Origin: Bacteroidota bacterium | GTDB lineage: Bacteria; Bacteroidota; Bacteroidia; AKYH767-A; OLB10 | DNA: 64,000 nucleotides | Reading direction: 5' to 3' | Assembly: GCA_016713525.1 (NCBI GenBank) | Contig: JADJOZ010000001.1 | Span: 1 to 64,000 of the forward strand | In this document: positions 17,899 to 27,016 of the stretch, one piece after another | Layout of the letters: every line of letters starts with the position of its first letter | Numbering within the stretch: the stretch's first letter is position 1 | Made by a program: the position numbers and the translations under genes | The notes under the pieces: generated by a model | Database searches by the model: none | The model's input: only the letters and a program-made list of their open reading frames with translations | What the model was told of the DNA's origin: nothing

Positions 17899-17974
17899 TA
17901 TGCCTCATTGTAGGGAAGACCGTAACCGAACAAAATTTCGTAACTTGCGAAACAAATTATATATCAAAAAACGA

Positions 17975-18610
17975 ATGGACGAATTAATACAAAATATAAA
18001 GAATTTAGCTGAAGTTTATTCTGCAAACTTGAAAGGGAAAATTGAAGCCAGAACAGAAGAAATGAAAGCTGATGACAATTCTCATTATCTCATTTATCGT
18101 GTTTTGGGCATTTCCTTACAAGAAGGACAACTTATTGACCAATATCAAAACACAGGACGATTTCTTTATAAGTATGCAGGTTCATTTCTTGAAGAAGCAG
18201 CAACTTTGTGTTTGAATTTCAAATTTCCCGAAGGCATAAAGACCAAAATTGAAAATACAATTGGACAACGACCAAAAACTTTTGAAATTGATTTTCTAAA
18301 TGGAAATGACGCTATTGAAGTAAAGTGGAGAGATGCAACTACGGACGGAGACCATATTACCAAAGAACACACAAGAGTTAAAGTAATTAGAGAACACGGT
18401 TACAAACCAATTAGGGTAATGTTTTATTACCCTCAACGAGACCAAGCTATTAGAATCCAAGAAACTTTGAAAACACTTTATGCAGGTGTTGAAGGTGAAT
18501 ACTATGGTGGTGACGAAGCTTGGGAATACTTAAAAGCTTATTCAGGAGTTGACCTAAAAGCTATTTTGACACAGATTGCTAACGAAAGGACACCCGAAAA
18601 TGGAAACTAA
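17975..18610 (+). CDS. Type II restriction endonuclease, ApaLI-like
   Basis: I choose the ATG at 17975 (211 residues), because the longer frame upstream (from 17885) begins inside the group II intron. The centre contains IDFLNGNDAIEVKWRDATTDG followed by HTRVKVIREHGYKPIRVMFY. This places an acidic residue before E-V-K, the D..ExK arrangement of PD-(D/E)XK nucleases. The text resembles what I recall of the ApaLI endonuclease family (ApaLI cuts GTGCAC), including the NTGRFLYKYAGSFLEEAA region. The gene overlaps the start of a DNA methyltransferase by 11 nt, the normal layout of a type II pair. Target specificity is not proven by sequence alone. Confidence 0.65.
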   Translation: MDELIQNIKNLAEVYSANLKGKIEARTEEMKADDNSHYLIYRVLGISLQEGQLIDQYQNTGRFLYKYAGSFLEEAATLCLNFKFPEGIKTKIENTIGQRPKTFEIDFLNGNDAIEVKWRDATTDGDHITKEHTRVKVIREHGYKPIRVMFYYPQRDQAIRIQETLKTLYAGVEGEYYGGDEAWEYLKAYSGVDLKAILTQIANERTPENGN

Positions 18611-19835
18611 TAAAATCTATCACGGAAATTGCGTTGAAAAACTCAAAGAAATTGAAGCCAACAAAGTTGACTTGATTTACTTTGACCCACCTTTTTTTAC
18701 TCAACGCAAACACAGTCTTACAAATAAAGACAATTCTAAAACTTACGAATTTGACGACAAATACAATTCTATTGAGGAGTATTTGGAACTAGTTGAAAAT
18801 GTTTTGCTAGAATCAAAAAGAGTATTGAAGAACACAGGAAGTGTATTTCTTCATTGCGACAAAACGGCATCGCACAATATTAGAGTTGTGATGGACAAGA
18901 TTTTTGGACGTGAGAATTTTCAAAGTGAAATTATTTGGTCATACAAAAGATGGTCTAATGCGAAAAAAAGGATTGTTAAATGCTCATCAAGTAATTTTCT
19001 TTTATTCTAAAACACAAGATTTTAAATTCAATACTCTTTATACTGATTATTCAGCAACAACAAATCTTGACCAAATTTTACAAGACAGAGAACGTAATGA
19101 AAACGGAAAGTCTGTTTATAAAAAAGATGAAAACGGTAATGTAGTTTTAGGTAAAGAGAAAAAAGGTGTTCCTCTTTCTGACGTTTGGGAAATTCCATAC
19201 TTAAATCCAAAAGCAAAAGAAAGAACGGGATACCCTACTCAAAAACCAGTTTTACTACTCAATCAAATTTTAAAGATCGTTACAGACGAAGGCGACTTAG
19301 TTGTTGACCCATTTTGTGGTAGTGGAACAACTTGTGTTTCAGCAAAATCATTGAAAAGACAATTTATTGGAATTGACATTTCAAAGGATGCGGTTGAACT
19401 TGCAAATTCACGATTAGAAGAAATGGTAATTTCAGAATCTAATCTTTTAAATAAAGGAACAAACGAGTATCAAGAGAAAACTGAAAAAGAACTAGCCATT
19501 TTACAAAACATAAATGCTTTCCTGTTCAAAGAAATAGTGGAATTGACGGATTTTTAAAAGACCATTTTGAAGGTATGCCAGTTCCAGTAAAGATTCAAGG
19601 AGAATATGAAACAATAGAAGATGCAATTGAGAAATTAGAAAAAGCATCTTACGGTAAGGACTATAAAATGAAAATCTTAATCCAAACAAGAGAAACAGGA
19701 ATAAGCCGACTTTTTGGTTTTGAATCGGACGTGACAATAGTTAAATCATTAGAATTACAGACAAAAGACCTGATGAAAAAGAACAACGAAGGCATAACAT
19801 CACCTATACGCAAGCAGGGGATTGGTACTTCGTAG
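18600..19835 (+). pseudogene. DNA methyltransferase of the restriction pair, two frameshifts
   Basis: This is a beta-class amino-methyltransferase. The catalytic motif IV, DLIYFDPPFF, is near residue 25, and the AdoMet motif I, VVDPFCGSGTTC, comes near the C-terminal third after TGYPTQKP. That order defines the beta class. The reading frame is broken twice: in the seven-A run at 18963-18969, and near 19521, where the text switches to NSGIDGFLKDHFEGMPVPV and continues to 19835. Repairing both gives about 411 residues. The start ATG at 18600 overlaps the endonuclease gene. An active endonuclease with a dead methylase would harm the cell, so either the indels are sequencing errors or the system is inactive. 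Confidence 0.75.
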
Positions 19836-19909
19836 GACAGGAAAGTGGTAAATTTGAAGTTCAGTTCTTCGTAGGAAGTTCAGTGGTTAAAATCCCTGCC
19901 TGCGTATAG
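19794..19909. repeat. attC-like hairpin 3 (next to IS1182 copy 1)
   Basis: The 5' core GGCATAACA (TAACA at 19794-19798) leads to arm CTATACGCAAGCAGGGGATT (19804-19823). The 3' arm at 19891-19909 pairs with it (AATCCCTGCCTGCGTATAG), leaving a 67-nt loop that includes GTTCAGTGGTTAA, a string also found in the loop of site 1. Downstream the sequence reads GCTGAAAACCGT, where the IS1182-family element begins. On the far side of the element the sequence resumes with CGTTACCAGC. The 5' arm overlaps the end of the methyltransferase gene. Confidence 0.6.
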
Positions 19910-19918
19910 CTGAAAACC

Positions 19919-21670
19919 GTCAGGTTGTGAAAAAACTCCCTTCCCATTTATTTTTCTTCAAAAACAGCATTTAAAATTTCATTGTAAGGCCAGTGCAACG
20001 TTTTAAGTGCATGCAAAAATCAGGCTGCAAAGTTGGTTTGAAAATATTTGATACGTATAATGCGGTTTAAATGTGCCACTATGAAAGCTAAAAGCCACTC
20101 CTTGCGGTATTTTGGCTTCCAGTTTTTGAGTGTTAGCATTAAATCATCTAAAGTAAAAATATTCAAGACCCGTTTGATGTTGTAGTTCAACATAATAAAA
20201 CTCCATTCACCGTTTACTTTTTCCAATCCTATTAAGTTTGTATAATAATAACCCCACTTTCTTTTGATGGTTCCAAAGATGTGTTCGTTAATTTCCTGTC
20301 GTTTTCGATATAAAGATTGGTTTTGGAATAGTTTTTATTGTTACGTTCCACCGATTCGGCATATTGACTCCGTTCAATTTCTCTCCCGCCCTTAGCTTTT
20401 CCGGTACATAAATATTTTACCGGACAATTTTTACATTCCGGTGTCCGGTACTTTTTATATTGATACGATATTTTATCATCCCGCTTTTTAGTGTGCCAGG
20501 TACCAAAGGTGGTTAGTGTTTGTCCTTCAGGACACGTATAGGTATCATTCTTTTTATTGTACTTGAATTTATCAACAAGATATTCCTTCGTAGTCCCTTT
20601 TGGATTGGAGTTGACCAGTTCCTGTTGCGCTACTATTGTTTTTAAATCGTTCTGTTGACAGGCTTCAATTTCCCGTGCGTTGTTGTATCCTTTATCTGCC
20701 AGCAGGGTAAACTCGTTCGCTTTCAAATTTTCTTTTGCTTCCAATGCAATTGCTGAAAGTGCGTTTCGATCGTTCCGGTTAATCGTATGTGTAGCTACAA
20801 CAAGTTTATGTTTATCATCAACTGCCGTCTGCGTGTTGTAGCAAACTTCTACGACCTGTCCTTGTATCAAAAGACTTCTGCTGTCGGGATCCGTGGTAGA
20901 TATTTGCGGTTCGCCGCTTTCTGTCAGTAATTCACTTAGCATTTCATACTTGATTTGATTCATTTGTAGTCGTTCAATTTTGTCCTGCAAATCACCAATA
21001 AGTTCGGTGCTCTCTTCTTTGTCCAAAGTGTCTAATTGTGTTAGATATTCCAGCGTTTTCTCTTCAATATATTGGAGATGCCGTTCGATCTTTTTTTGAG
21101 AATAGTTATTTTTCTTACTGTTATGGGCTCTGGATTTGGTGCCATCGATAGCAATGGTTTTGCCACTTATGAGGCCTGCATCCATCAAAAAAGCGACAAA
21201 CAGTTTGAACATATTTTTCAGAGCCACCGGGTTATCTTTGCGAAAGTCTGCAATAGTGTGGTAGTTGGGGATAAGTTTTCCGCATAGCCATTGCATTTCA
21301 ATATTCCGTTTACATTCTTTCTCCAGCCGGCGAGATGATCGGATACCGTTCTGGTAGCCGTACAAATAGATCTTCAATAAAATGCGTGGGTCAAAGGATG
21401 GGCGGCCTTCTGGTTGTATGGCTTTCGTTTTAAAACCAAGTTTAGATAAATCCAGTTTTTCAGCAAAGGCATCCAGGAACCGGACCGGATCATCCGGTGC
21501 CACCAATTCCTCCAGCGAGCTGAAAGAAACCTGATGGCGATCTATGGGTACTATGTGTTGCATAGGAGTTAAATTTCCCTAAAAATACCAATGAAATGGC
21601 TCACATTCACAACTATTTTCAATAGAAATTAACAATGGATGGGGAAAATTAGTATTTTCACAGTCTGCCG
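19919..21670 (-). mobile_element. IS1182-family insertion sequence, copy 1
   Basis: The limits come from comparing the two copies in this window. The shared sequence starts at GTCAGGTTGTGAAAA and ends at TTTTCACAGTCTGCCG. The two ends are imperfect inverted repeats of each other (AGGTTGTGAAAA.ACT / AGACTGTGAAAATACT). The element is about 1.75 kb and carries one transposase gene on the minus strand. It sits exactly at the 3' core of an attC-like hairpin (AAAAC|IS|CGTTACC), as copy 2 does. The exact terminal base is uncertain by 1-2 nt. Confidence 0.8.
20020..21563 (-). pseudogene. IS1182-family transposase, one frameshift (copy 1)
   Basis: The minus-strand gene starts at 21563 (MQHIVPIDRHQVSFSSLEEL) and reads to 20232. 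Comparison with copy 2 shows that the true frame continues (RKRQEINEHIFGTIKRKWGYYY, shown here in part) to 20020, giving about 514 residues after repair of one missing base near 20327. The N-terminal DUF772-type region, the GKTIAIDGTKSRAHNS segment and the Cys pairs (TYTCPEG, CKNCPVKYLC) are typical of IS1182 transposases with a DDE core. Confidence 0.85.
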
Positions 21671-21848
21671 TTACCAGCAAGCGTAGGACGACCGACCCGA
21701 CCACCAACAGACGACCAAAAAACGGCAGGCAATTTCGCTGTAACTTGACACAAACCGACCTGACTTTTCCGACACTCAAGCCGACCCAAATGGTTTTAAA
21801 AATTTTTCCCACCGCACATTTTAAAAAATAATTTTATGCCTGCCCACA

Positions 21849-21912
21849 TTGGCACATTTGGGGTTTGCCCCCTCACACAACCCGACACACAGGCAAACCC
21901 CAAAAGAGCCAA
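21849..21912. repeat. Long imperfect hairpin, family GCACATTT/CAAAAGAGC (copy D)
   Basis: Arms 21849-21869 and 21892-21912 (TTGGC-ACA-TTTGGGGTTTGCC and its partner with AGA) pair around a 22-nt loop containing CACACAACCCGACACAC. As at copy A it is preceded by an A/T run (21813-21834) and a CGAC-rich spacer, and it lies directly upstream of the first gene of a block (Rrf2 regulator). Confidence 0.75.
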
Positions 21913-21936
21913 TTTTCCTCGCCCAGAAAAAATACT

Positions 21937-21950
21937 GGACAAATATATCC
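21937..21950. promoter_or_regulatory. Candidate Rrf2/NsrR operator upstream of the regulator gene
   Basis: GGACAAATATATCC is a 14-nt imperfect dyad (GGACA-N4-TATCC). A second dyad with the same half-sites, GGACAATTTTATCC, is at 22451 before the oxidase gene. Its position is about 20 nt upstream of a good Bacteroidetes -7 box, TATCTTTG at 21970-21977, so it would overlap the -33 region and could block transcription. Autoregulation by the Rrf2 protein encoded at 21997 is inferred. Confidence 0.5.
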
Positions 21951-21996
21951 ACTATTCAAAAAAAGTACTTATCTTTGCACCGATAAAAAGTAAAAG

Positions 21997-22431
21997 ATGT
22001 TTTCAAAAGCTTGTGAATACGGTATTAGGGCTTCAATTTTCATTGCAGAGCAATCCCTGCTCGACAGAAAAGTGAGCTTAAAGGATGTGGCAGAAGCTAT
22101 TGAATCACCCTCTGCATATACCTCAAAAATATTACAAAGATTGTCAAAAAGCAACATTATCAATTCCGACAAAGGACCAACTGGTGGCTTTTCAATGGAC
22201 AAAAGTGAATTGGAAAAGGTGAAGTTAAATTCAATTGTTTATGCAATTGATGGCGATACGGTTTATAATGGTTGTGGCTTGGGATTAAAAAAATGCAATG
22301 CTGATAAACCTTGTCCTGTACACAATCAATTTAAAGTGATACGAGATGAACTTAAGAAAATGCTTGAAAATACTACCGTAAAAACATTGGCAATGGATTA
22401 TGAAAAAGGTTTGACCTTTTTAAAACGTTAA
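21997..22431 (+). CDS. Rrf2-family regulator, NsrR-like with three-Cys cluster
   Basis: The product has 144 residues. The winged-helix N-terminus has YGIRASIFIAEQS and VAEAIESPSAYTSKILQRLSK (recognition helix), with the wing GPTGGFSM. The effector part has GCGLGLKKCNADKPCPVH, three cysteines in the place where NsrR and other Rrf2 proteins bind an Fe-S cluster. The gene stands at the head of a block with an oxidase, truncated haemoglobin, RIC and hemerythrin. Two matching dyads (21937 and 22451) flank it. The natural reading is a nitric-oxide or redox-sensing repressor of the following genes. Effector identity is inferred from family and context. Confidence 0.8.
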   Translation: MFSKACEYGIRASIFIAEQSLLDRKVSLKDVAEAIESPSAYTSKILQRLSKSNIINSDKGPTGGFSMDKSELEKVKLNSIVYAIDGDTVYNGCGLGLKKCNADKPCPVHNQFKVIRDELKKMLENTTVKTLAMDYEKGLTFLKR

Positions 22432-22450
22432 AAAAATTTGAATAAATAGT

Positions 22451-22464
22451 GGACAATTTTATCC
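22451..22464. promoter_or_regulatory. Candidate Rrf2/NsrR operator upstream of the oxidase operon
   Basis: GGACAATTTTATCC is 19 nt after the Rrf2 stop codon and 14 nt before the oxidase start at 22479. It shares both half-sites with 21937-21950. The flanks are also related, with ATAGTGG before this site and CCACTAT after the other, so the surrounding sequence is partly inverted. No clear -7 box lies between it and the start, so it may act as a roadblock or overlap an unrecognised promoter. Confidence 0.45.
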
Positions 22465-22478
22465 AATACAAATAAGAA

Positions 22479-24231
22479 ATGGAAACAAAAAATATATTCA
22501 GCGAATCAGGCATCATAATCACGCTATTGCTCATTGCCATACCAATAATTGTTGCTTCGATATTAGTAATCATAAAAGCGAAAAATGTTCTAAAAAAATT
22601 TCTTGAAGAAAAAAGAACTCGAAAAATTTAATGAATACTTGAAAGGTTTGAGTGCCGAAGAAGTGCAAAAATTAGAGCAACGAAAAAAGGAACTTGAATT
22701 TTCTCTTACTAATAATGAATTAGCTGGCGATACGACACCTATAGACGAAAAAGGTTTGATTGACAATGTGAGCGAAGCAAGTTCGTTGCGATTTATTGAA
22801 CAAAAGAAAAAAAGTCAGGCAAGACCTTATATTGAACCTGATTTGACCAAACTCATTCTATGGTATTTAGGTTGTGCCACTTTTTGGTTGTTGTTTGGAA
22901 CTACGGTTGGTGAATATGTTGGGATTAAATTTGTTGCTCCAGATGTTGATCATTACAGTTGGTTGAGCTTTGGAAGATTACGGCCTGTACACACAAACGC
23001 TGTATTTTGGGGTTGGGCATCTTTGGCAATGTTGGGCTTAGCTTATTATGTAATTCCGAGAGTTAGCAACGTACCAATTGCAAGTGTAAAAACAGGCTAC
23101 CGTACTCTAATACTTATAAACGCTTCGGTTGTACTTGGTAGTTTGTTTTTAATGGCTGGTATCAACAATGGTGGTGGCGAATACAGAGAATACATCTGGC
23201 CTGTGATGGCGTTGTTTGGTGTTGGCGTTATCATTTCGCTTAAAAACTTTTACAAAACCATAGCGAAAAGAACGACCAAAGAAATTTATGTATCTAATTG
23301 GTACATCATTTCTGCAATGATGTTTCTATTGGTGATTGCCGTAATTGCCTATTGGCCAGGTTGGCAAAATGGATTGGGCGAAACCATTGTTCAAGGCTAC
23401 TATATGCATCAGGGCGTTGGAATGTGGTTTATGCTTTTCAATCTCGGATTGATGTATTATTTTCTTCCTCAACAATTAAATAAACCTATATACTCTTATA
23501 GCTTAGGTATTTTGGCGTTTTGGGTTCAAATCCTTTTTTATACTTTAATTGGAACGCATCATTTCATTTTTAGTGCGATTCCTTGGTGGTTGCAAACTGT
23601 TGCCATTGTAGGTAGTGCAGGTATGATAATACCAGTTGTTGCTGGGACTACAAATTTCTTGATGACTTTCAAAGGATCTTGGCACAAGCTTTCAGGCAGT
23701 TATACCCTACCGTTTTATTTGATTGGCATCATATTCTACTTCACGGGTTCACTACAGGGAACTGCCGAAGCATTCAAGTTTACCAATTTGGTGTGGCATT
23801 TTACCGATTTTACCGTAGCTCATTCGCACCTCACAATGTATGGTATCATCTGCTTTATGCTTTGGGGCTTTATTTATACTGTTGTACCAAGATTAACAGG
23901 AAAAGAACCACCTCAAATTACCGTTGGTGCTCATTTTTGGTTAGCACTCATAGGATTGCTTTTCTATACATTCCCACTAATGTACGGTTCTACGCTCAGG
24001 GGATTGATGTGGATGGAAGGTAATAAATCATTTATTGAAAGTGTAGAATTGATGGCTCCGTTTTGGCTTTGGCGTGCCATTGGTGGCTCATTGATGTGGC
24101 TTTCTCATATTTTGTTTGCCTACAACTTTTATGTAATGGTAAAAAAGAAAGAAGAGATAGAAATACCCTCTTCGCCAAAAGACATTTTAAATGCTAAGGT
24201 GGCAATAGACAATCAAGAAGTAACAAATTAA
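22479..24231 (+). pseudogene. ccoN: cbb3-type haem-copper oxidase subunit I (CcoN-like), one frameshift
   Basis: The gene starts at the ATG at 22479, giving METKNIFSESG and a membrane helix. It passes through a six-A run (22609-22614) where one base is missing, and continues as the long frame to 24231, about 584 residues in total. Haem/copper ligands are visible: RPVHTNAVFWGW, YYMHQGVGMWF, TLIGTHHFIFSAIPWW with the Tyr just before (FYTLIGTHH) aligned to the cbb3 cross-linked Tyr, and FTVAHSHLTMYG. About 12 membrane helices follow a soluble coiled N-terminal insert (about 45-110), which is unusual for CcoN. By motif it is cbb3-like. Given its neighbours, a role in NO reduction or microaerobic respiration is possible. 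Confidence 0.75.
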
Positions 24232-24241
24232 TATATACGAA

Positions 24242-25257
24242 ATGGAATTTTTCGACAATCATAAAAAACTATTCAGAACGGCACTGGGACTATTTGTTGG
24301 TCTTACAATAGTTGTTGCAATAATGCCTGCCATCAACAATCAAGATAACAATGAACCATTGCCCGGCTATGAGCCATTAAGTCAAGAAGCCTATCTCGGC
24401 AAAAAAGTTTTATCGCCAACGGCTGTGTGGCGTGCCACACCCAACAAGTTAGAAATGTAGATATGGACAATGTTTGGGGCAGCAGACCAGGAATACCTGC
24501 CGATTATGCAGGAATTTCGAGAACAGATTTTTGGACAAACACAGCTACCCTAATGGGTACAGAAAGAACTGGTCCAGATTTGACCAATATAGGAACTCGA
24601 CAACCTAGTTTGGCTTGGAATTTATTACACCTCTATCAACCCAGAGCATTAGTGGATAAATCAATAATGCCTGCTTACCCTTGGCTATTTGAAATAAAAA
24701 GTGAATTGGGTGAAAAAGATGTAGAAGTAGTTGTGCCTGATGCATACAGAAAAGGCATAACAGGTAGAATTGTAGCCACACAAGAAGCCCTCAATTTAGT
24801 AGCCTATTTGCAAAGTCTAAAGCAAGTGCCTTTGCCTGACGGAAAAGTACCGATGGAATTTTTATACAAGAAAAGTGAAATTCCTGTGGTGGTAAGTGGG
24901 AACACTGCCAACCTACCTGACGGAAAATTATTGTACAACAATAACTGTATGAGTTGCCACCAAGCCAATGGCGAAGGACTTAAAGGAGCATTTCCTTCAT
25001 TAAAAGGAAGCTCGATAGTTTTGGGTGATGACCTTGAATTATTCGTCAATATTATAATGCTTGGTTATGATGCAAGACCAGAATATGCCGTGATGAATGC
25101 AGTAGGTACGGATAATAACCTAACTCCCGAAGAAGTAACTGCCATTATCAATCACGAAAAAACAAGTTGGGGAAACAATGCCAAAACGGTAACTCCTGAA
25201 GAAGTGAAAAAAGATAATGGATTTTATAAAATTAACATCAAACAAATAACACGATGA
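24242..25257 (+). pseudogene. ccoO: cbb3 oxidase CcoO-like subunit fused to a second cytochrome c domain, one frameshift
   Basis: An N-terminal membrane anchor (TALGLFVGLTIVVAIM) is followed by a CcoO domain. The first haem motif CVACH is readable only after shifting frame in the TTTT run near 24411-24414 (FIANGCVACHTQQVRNVD). CcoO hallmarks follow: GSRPGIPADYA, ERTGPDLTNIGTR and the Met ligand region SIMPAYPWLF. From about residue 225 a second c-type domain has CMSCHQANGEGLKGAFPSL. So one chain carries the two-haem complement usually split between CcoO and CcoP. It is 10 nt downstream of ccoN. Repaired length is about 338 residues. Confidence 0.75.
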
Positions 25258-25513
25258 AATTAAAATATCTCTTATCAATTCTTATCTTTTAACAGTTCAA
25301 ATAGCAACCGCTTGTCCTGTTTGTGAAAAACAACAGCCAAAAATAACGCAAGGGTTAACTCACGGAGCAGGGCCTCAAAGCAATTGGGATTGGGTAATTA
25401 TCGCCATCATTTCTGTTATCACCATTTTAACACTCATTTACTCCGTAAAATATCTGATAAAACCCGGTGAGAAAAATGAAAACCATATCAAACAATCAAT
25501 CTTAAGCAATTAA
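25254..25513 (+). pseudogene. Small membrane protein with CPVCEKQQP motif, one frameshift
   Basis: The ATG at 25254 overlaps the ccoO stop (ATGA). The frame MKLKYLLSILI is interrupted in the TTTT run near 25287-25290, and a second frame then reads ACPVCEKQQPKITQGLTHGAG, a membrane helix (WVIIAIISVITILTLIYSV) and an end of KPGEKNENHIKQSILSN. With one base corrected this is a protein of about 86 residues with a signal peptide and one further helix. I have seen this small CPVCEKQQP protein next to oxidase genes in other Bacteroidota. A function in oxidase assembly is a guess. Confidence 0.55.
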
Positions 25514-25518
25514 ATAAG

Positions 25519-25923
25519 ATGGAAGAATATAAAAGCAAAATAAAACTTTTTGTGGATGACGAACAGCATCCAATAGCTGAACTAATTCCACCTGTACAAT
25601 TTGATTTGGACACCAGTAAATTAACTGATGGCGAGCACACGTTGAAACTCATTAGCAAATCGCCAACAGGAAGAGAAGGTATTCGGAAGATAAAATTTAT
25701 TGTCAAAAATGGCCCTGCAATTTCGGTAGAAGGGTTAAGTGACAATGGAGTGGTAGATGGAGTTATTCCGCTTATGATTAATGCTTATGACAAAGGAAAT
25801 CAAAAGAAATTCCTTATTGAAGGAAGCGAAACCCCTCAAAGTATTCCGAGTTGGCTTTGGATTTTGCTCATTGCTTTTTTAGGTTGGGCAGCATTTTATA
25901 CCATCACAAATTTTAGTCTGTAA
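25519..25923 (+). CDS. Membrane-anchored Ig-like protein of the oxidase operon
   Basis: The 134-residue protein has an N-terminal soluble beta-rich region of about 90 residues. The TDGEHTLKLISKSPTGREGIRKIKF segment (shown here abbreviated as TDGEHTLKL..GREGIRKI) is typical of Ig-like folds. It has one membrane helix near the C-terminus (WLWILLIAFLGWAAFYTI). There is no haem motif. It is 5 nt after the preceding gene and clearly belongs to the ccoN-ccoO transcript. It is probably an accessory subunit of the oxidase exposed on one face of the membrane. The family is not named with confidence. Confidence 0.5.
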   Translation: MEEYKSKIKLFVDDEQHPIAELIPPVQFDLDTSKLTDGEHTLKLISKSPTGREGIRKIKFIVKNGPAISVEGLSDNGVVDGVIPLMINAYDKGNQKKFLIEGSETPQSIPSWLWILLIAFLGWAAFYTITNFSL

Positions 25924-25938
25924 TTCAAAAAAATAGAA

Positions 25939-26181
25939 ATGGATAATAAAGAAATTTGGTTAGAGACATTAATCACCGACACCCCTCAAGAAGGTAGAGA
26001 ATTAGCTATAAAAATGGCAATAAAGTCTATCGCAGCCATACAAACAGATGCCGAAACAAGAAAAAAATTAAGAAGCGATTATGCCAATGATACCACACAG
26101 CTTATTGCTTCTGCGAATGTAATTGCTATCGAGTTTCAGACTATTGCGGCAGCGAATAATTATTGGAAAACTGAAAAATAA
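25939..26181 (+). CDS. Small helical protein of unknown function
   Basis: This 80-residue soluble helical protein has no Cys or His cluster and no motif that I recognise. It begins with MDNKEIWLETLITDTP and has repeated Ala-rich helices. Its position 15 nt downstream of the oxidase accessory gene and 8 nt upstream of a truncated haemoglobin gene makes co-expression with the stress operon likely. Confidence 0.45.
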   Translation: MDNKEIWLETLITDTPQEGRELAIKMAIKSIAAIQTDAETRKKLRSDYANDTTQLIASANVIAIEFQTIAAANNYWKTEK

Positions 26182-26189
26182 ATTTAATA

Positions 26190-26576
26190 ATGAAAGACAT
26201 ACTAAATCTTGATGATGTTAAAAAGGTGGTGGATTGTTTCTACGATAAAGTACGAAATGACGAACAATTGAAAGATGTTTTTAATAATGTAATTCAAGAC
26301 CGTTGGCCTGCACATTTAGAAAAAATGTACCGCTTTTGGCAAACTGTTTTGTTGGATGAACACACCTATCACGGCAGTCCGTTTGTACCCCACGCAAAAC
26401 TACCAGTTGGCGTTGAGCATTTCAACCAATGGCTAAAACTCTTTTACGAAACGGTAGATGAAAATTTTGAAGGGGAAAAAGCAGAACGTATGAAATGGCA
26501 AGGGCAACGAATGGCAGAAATGTTCCATTCAAAAATTGAGTATTACAAAAACAATCCGTCAATTCCGATCCTATGA
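26190..26576 (+). CDS. Group III truncated haemoglobin
   Basis: The product has 128 residues, normal for this family. It has the truncated-globin pattern: DVKKVVDCFYDKVRNDEQL at the A/B helices, a conserved aromatic region (MYRFWQTVLL), HTYHGSPFVPHAKLPV and FNQWLKLFYETVDENFEGE, in which the HAKLPV-HFNQW arrangement includes the proximal haem ligand typical of group III. Such proteins bind O2 or NO and are often linked to NO detoxification. Neighbours (Rrf2, RIC, hemerythrin) agree. The stop overlaps the next gene's start (ATGA). Confidence 0.8.
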   Translation: MKDILNLDDVKKVVDCFYDKVRNDEQLKDVFNNVIQDRWPAHLEKMYRFWQTVLLDEHTYHGSPFVPHAKLPVGVEHFNQWLKLFYETVDENFEGEKAERMKWQGQRMAEMFHSKIEYYKNNPSIPIL

Positions 26577-27016
26577 CCGTTGTAAAAATGCCCATAGCTC
26601 TTATCTGCACATTCCTTTGGATTGGTTTTGTGTGTGCCATTAGTTTTATGGAAGCTTGGCTCAAATTCCGTGCTCCGGGCATAAATCTTCCTTTAGGTTT
26701 AGGGATAGGTAGAATTGTTTTCAATGCACTCAACAAAGTTGAATGGGTGTTTGCTTTGGTTATCATCATCAACATTTTTTGGAATAGTTCTGAAATTCTT
26801 AAATGGCAAAATCTATCTTTTGTCATACCTCTTATTCTTCTACTAATACAAACTTTTTGGCTTTTACCAGCTTTGGATGCTAGAGCTGAATTGCATATTC
26901 AAAGGCAGTTCGTTCCGTCTTCTAACCTTCATTTTTATTATGTAGGAATGGAAGTAGTTAAAGTAGTAGGACTTACAATTTTTGGTTTAACACTTTTTAA
27001 AAACACAACAATATGA
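26573..27016 (+). CDS. Four-helix membrane protein of unknown function
   Basis: The 147-residue protein has four hydrophobic segments (about 6-25, 56-75, 83-100 and 124-143) and a conserved-looking FMEAWLKFRAPGI segment after helix 1. The start ATG overlaps the truncated-haemoglobin stop, and the stop overlaps the following dioxygenase start, so the three are translationally linked. It may be a membrane partner of the haem proteins around it, but I do not recognise the family. Confidence 0.5.
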   Translation: MTVVKMPIALICTFLWIGFVCAISFMEAWLKFRAPGINLPLGLGIGRIVFNALNKVEWVFALVIIINIFWNSSEILKWQNLSFVIPLILLLIQTFWLLPALDARAELHIQRQFVPSSNLHFYYVGMEVVKVVGLTIFGLTLFKNTTI

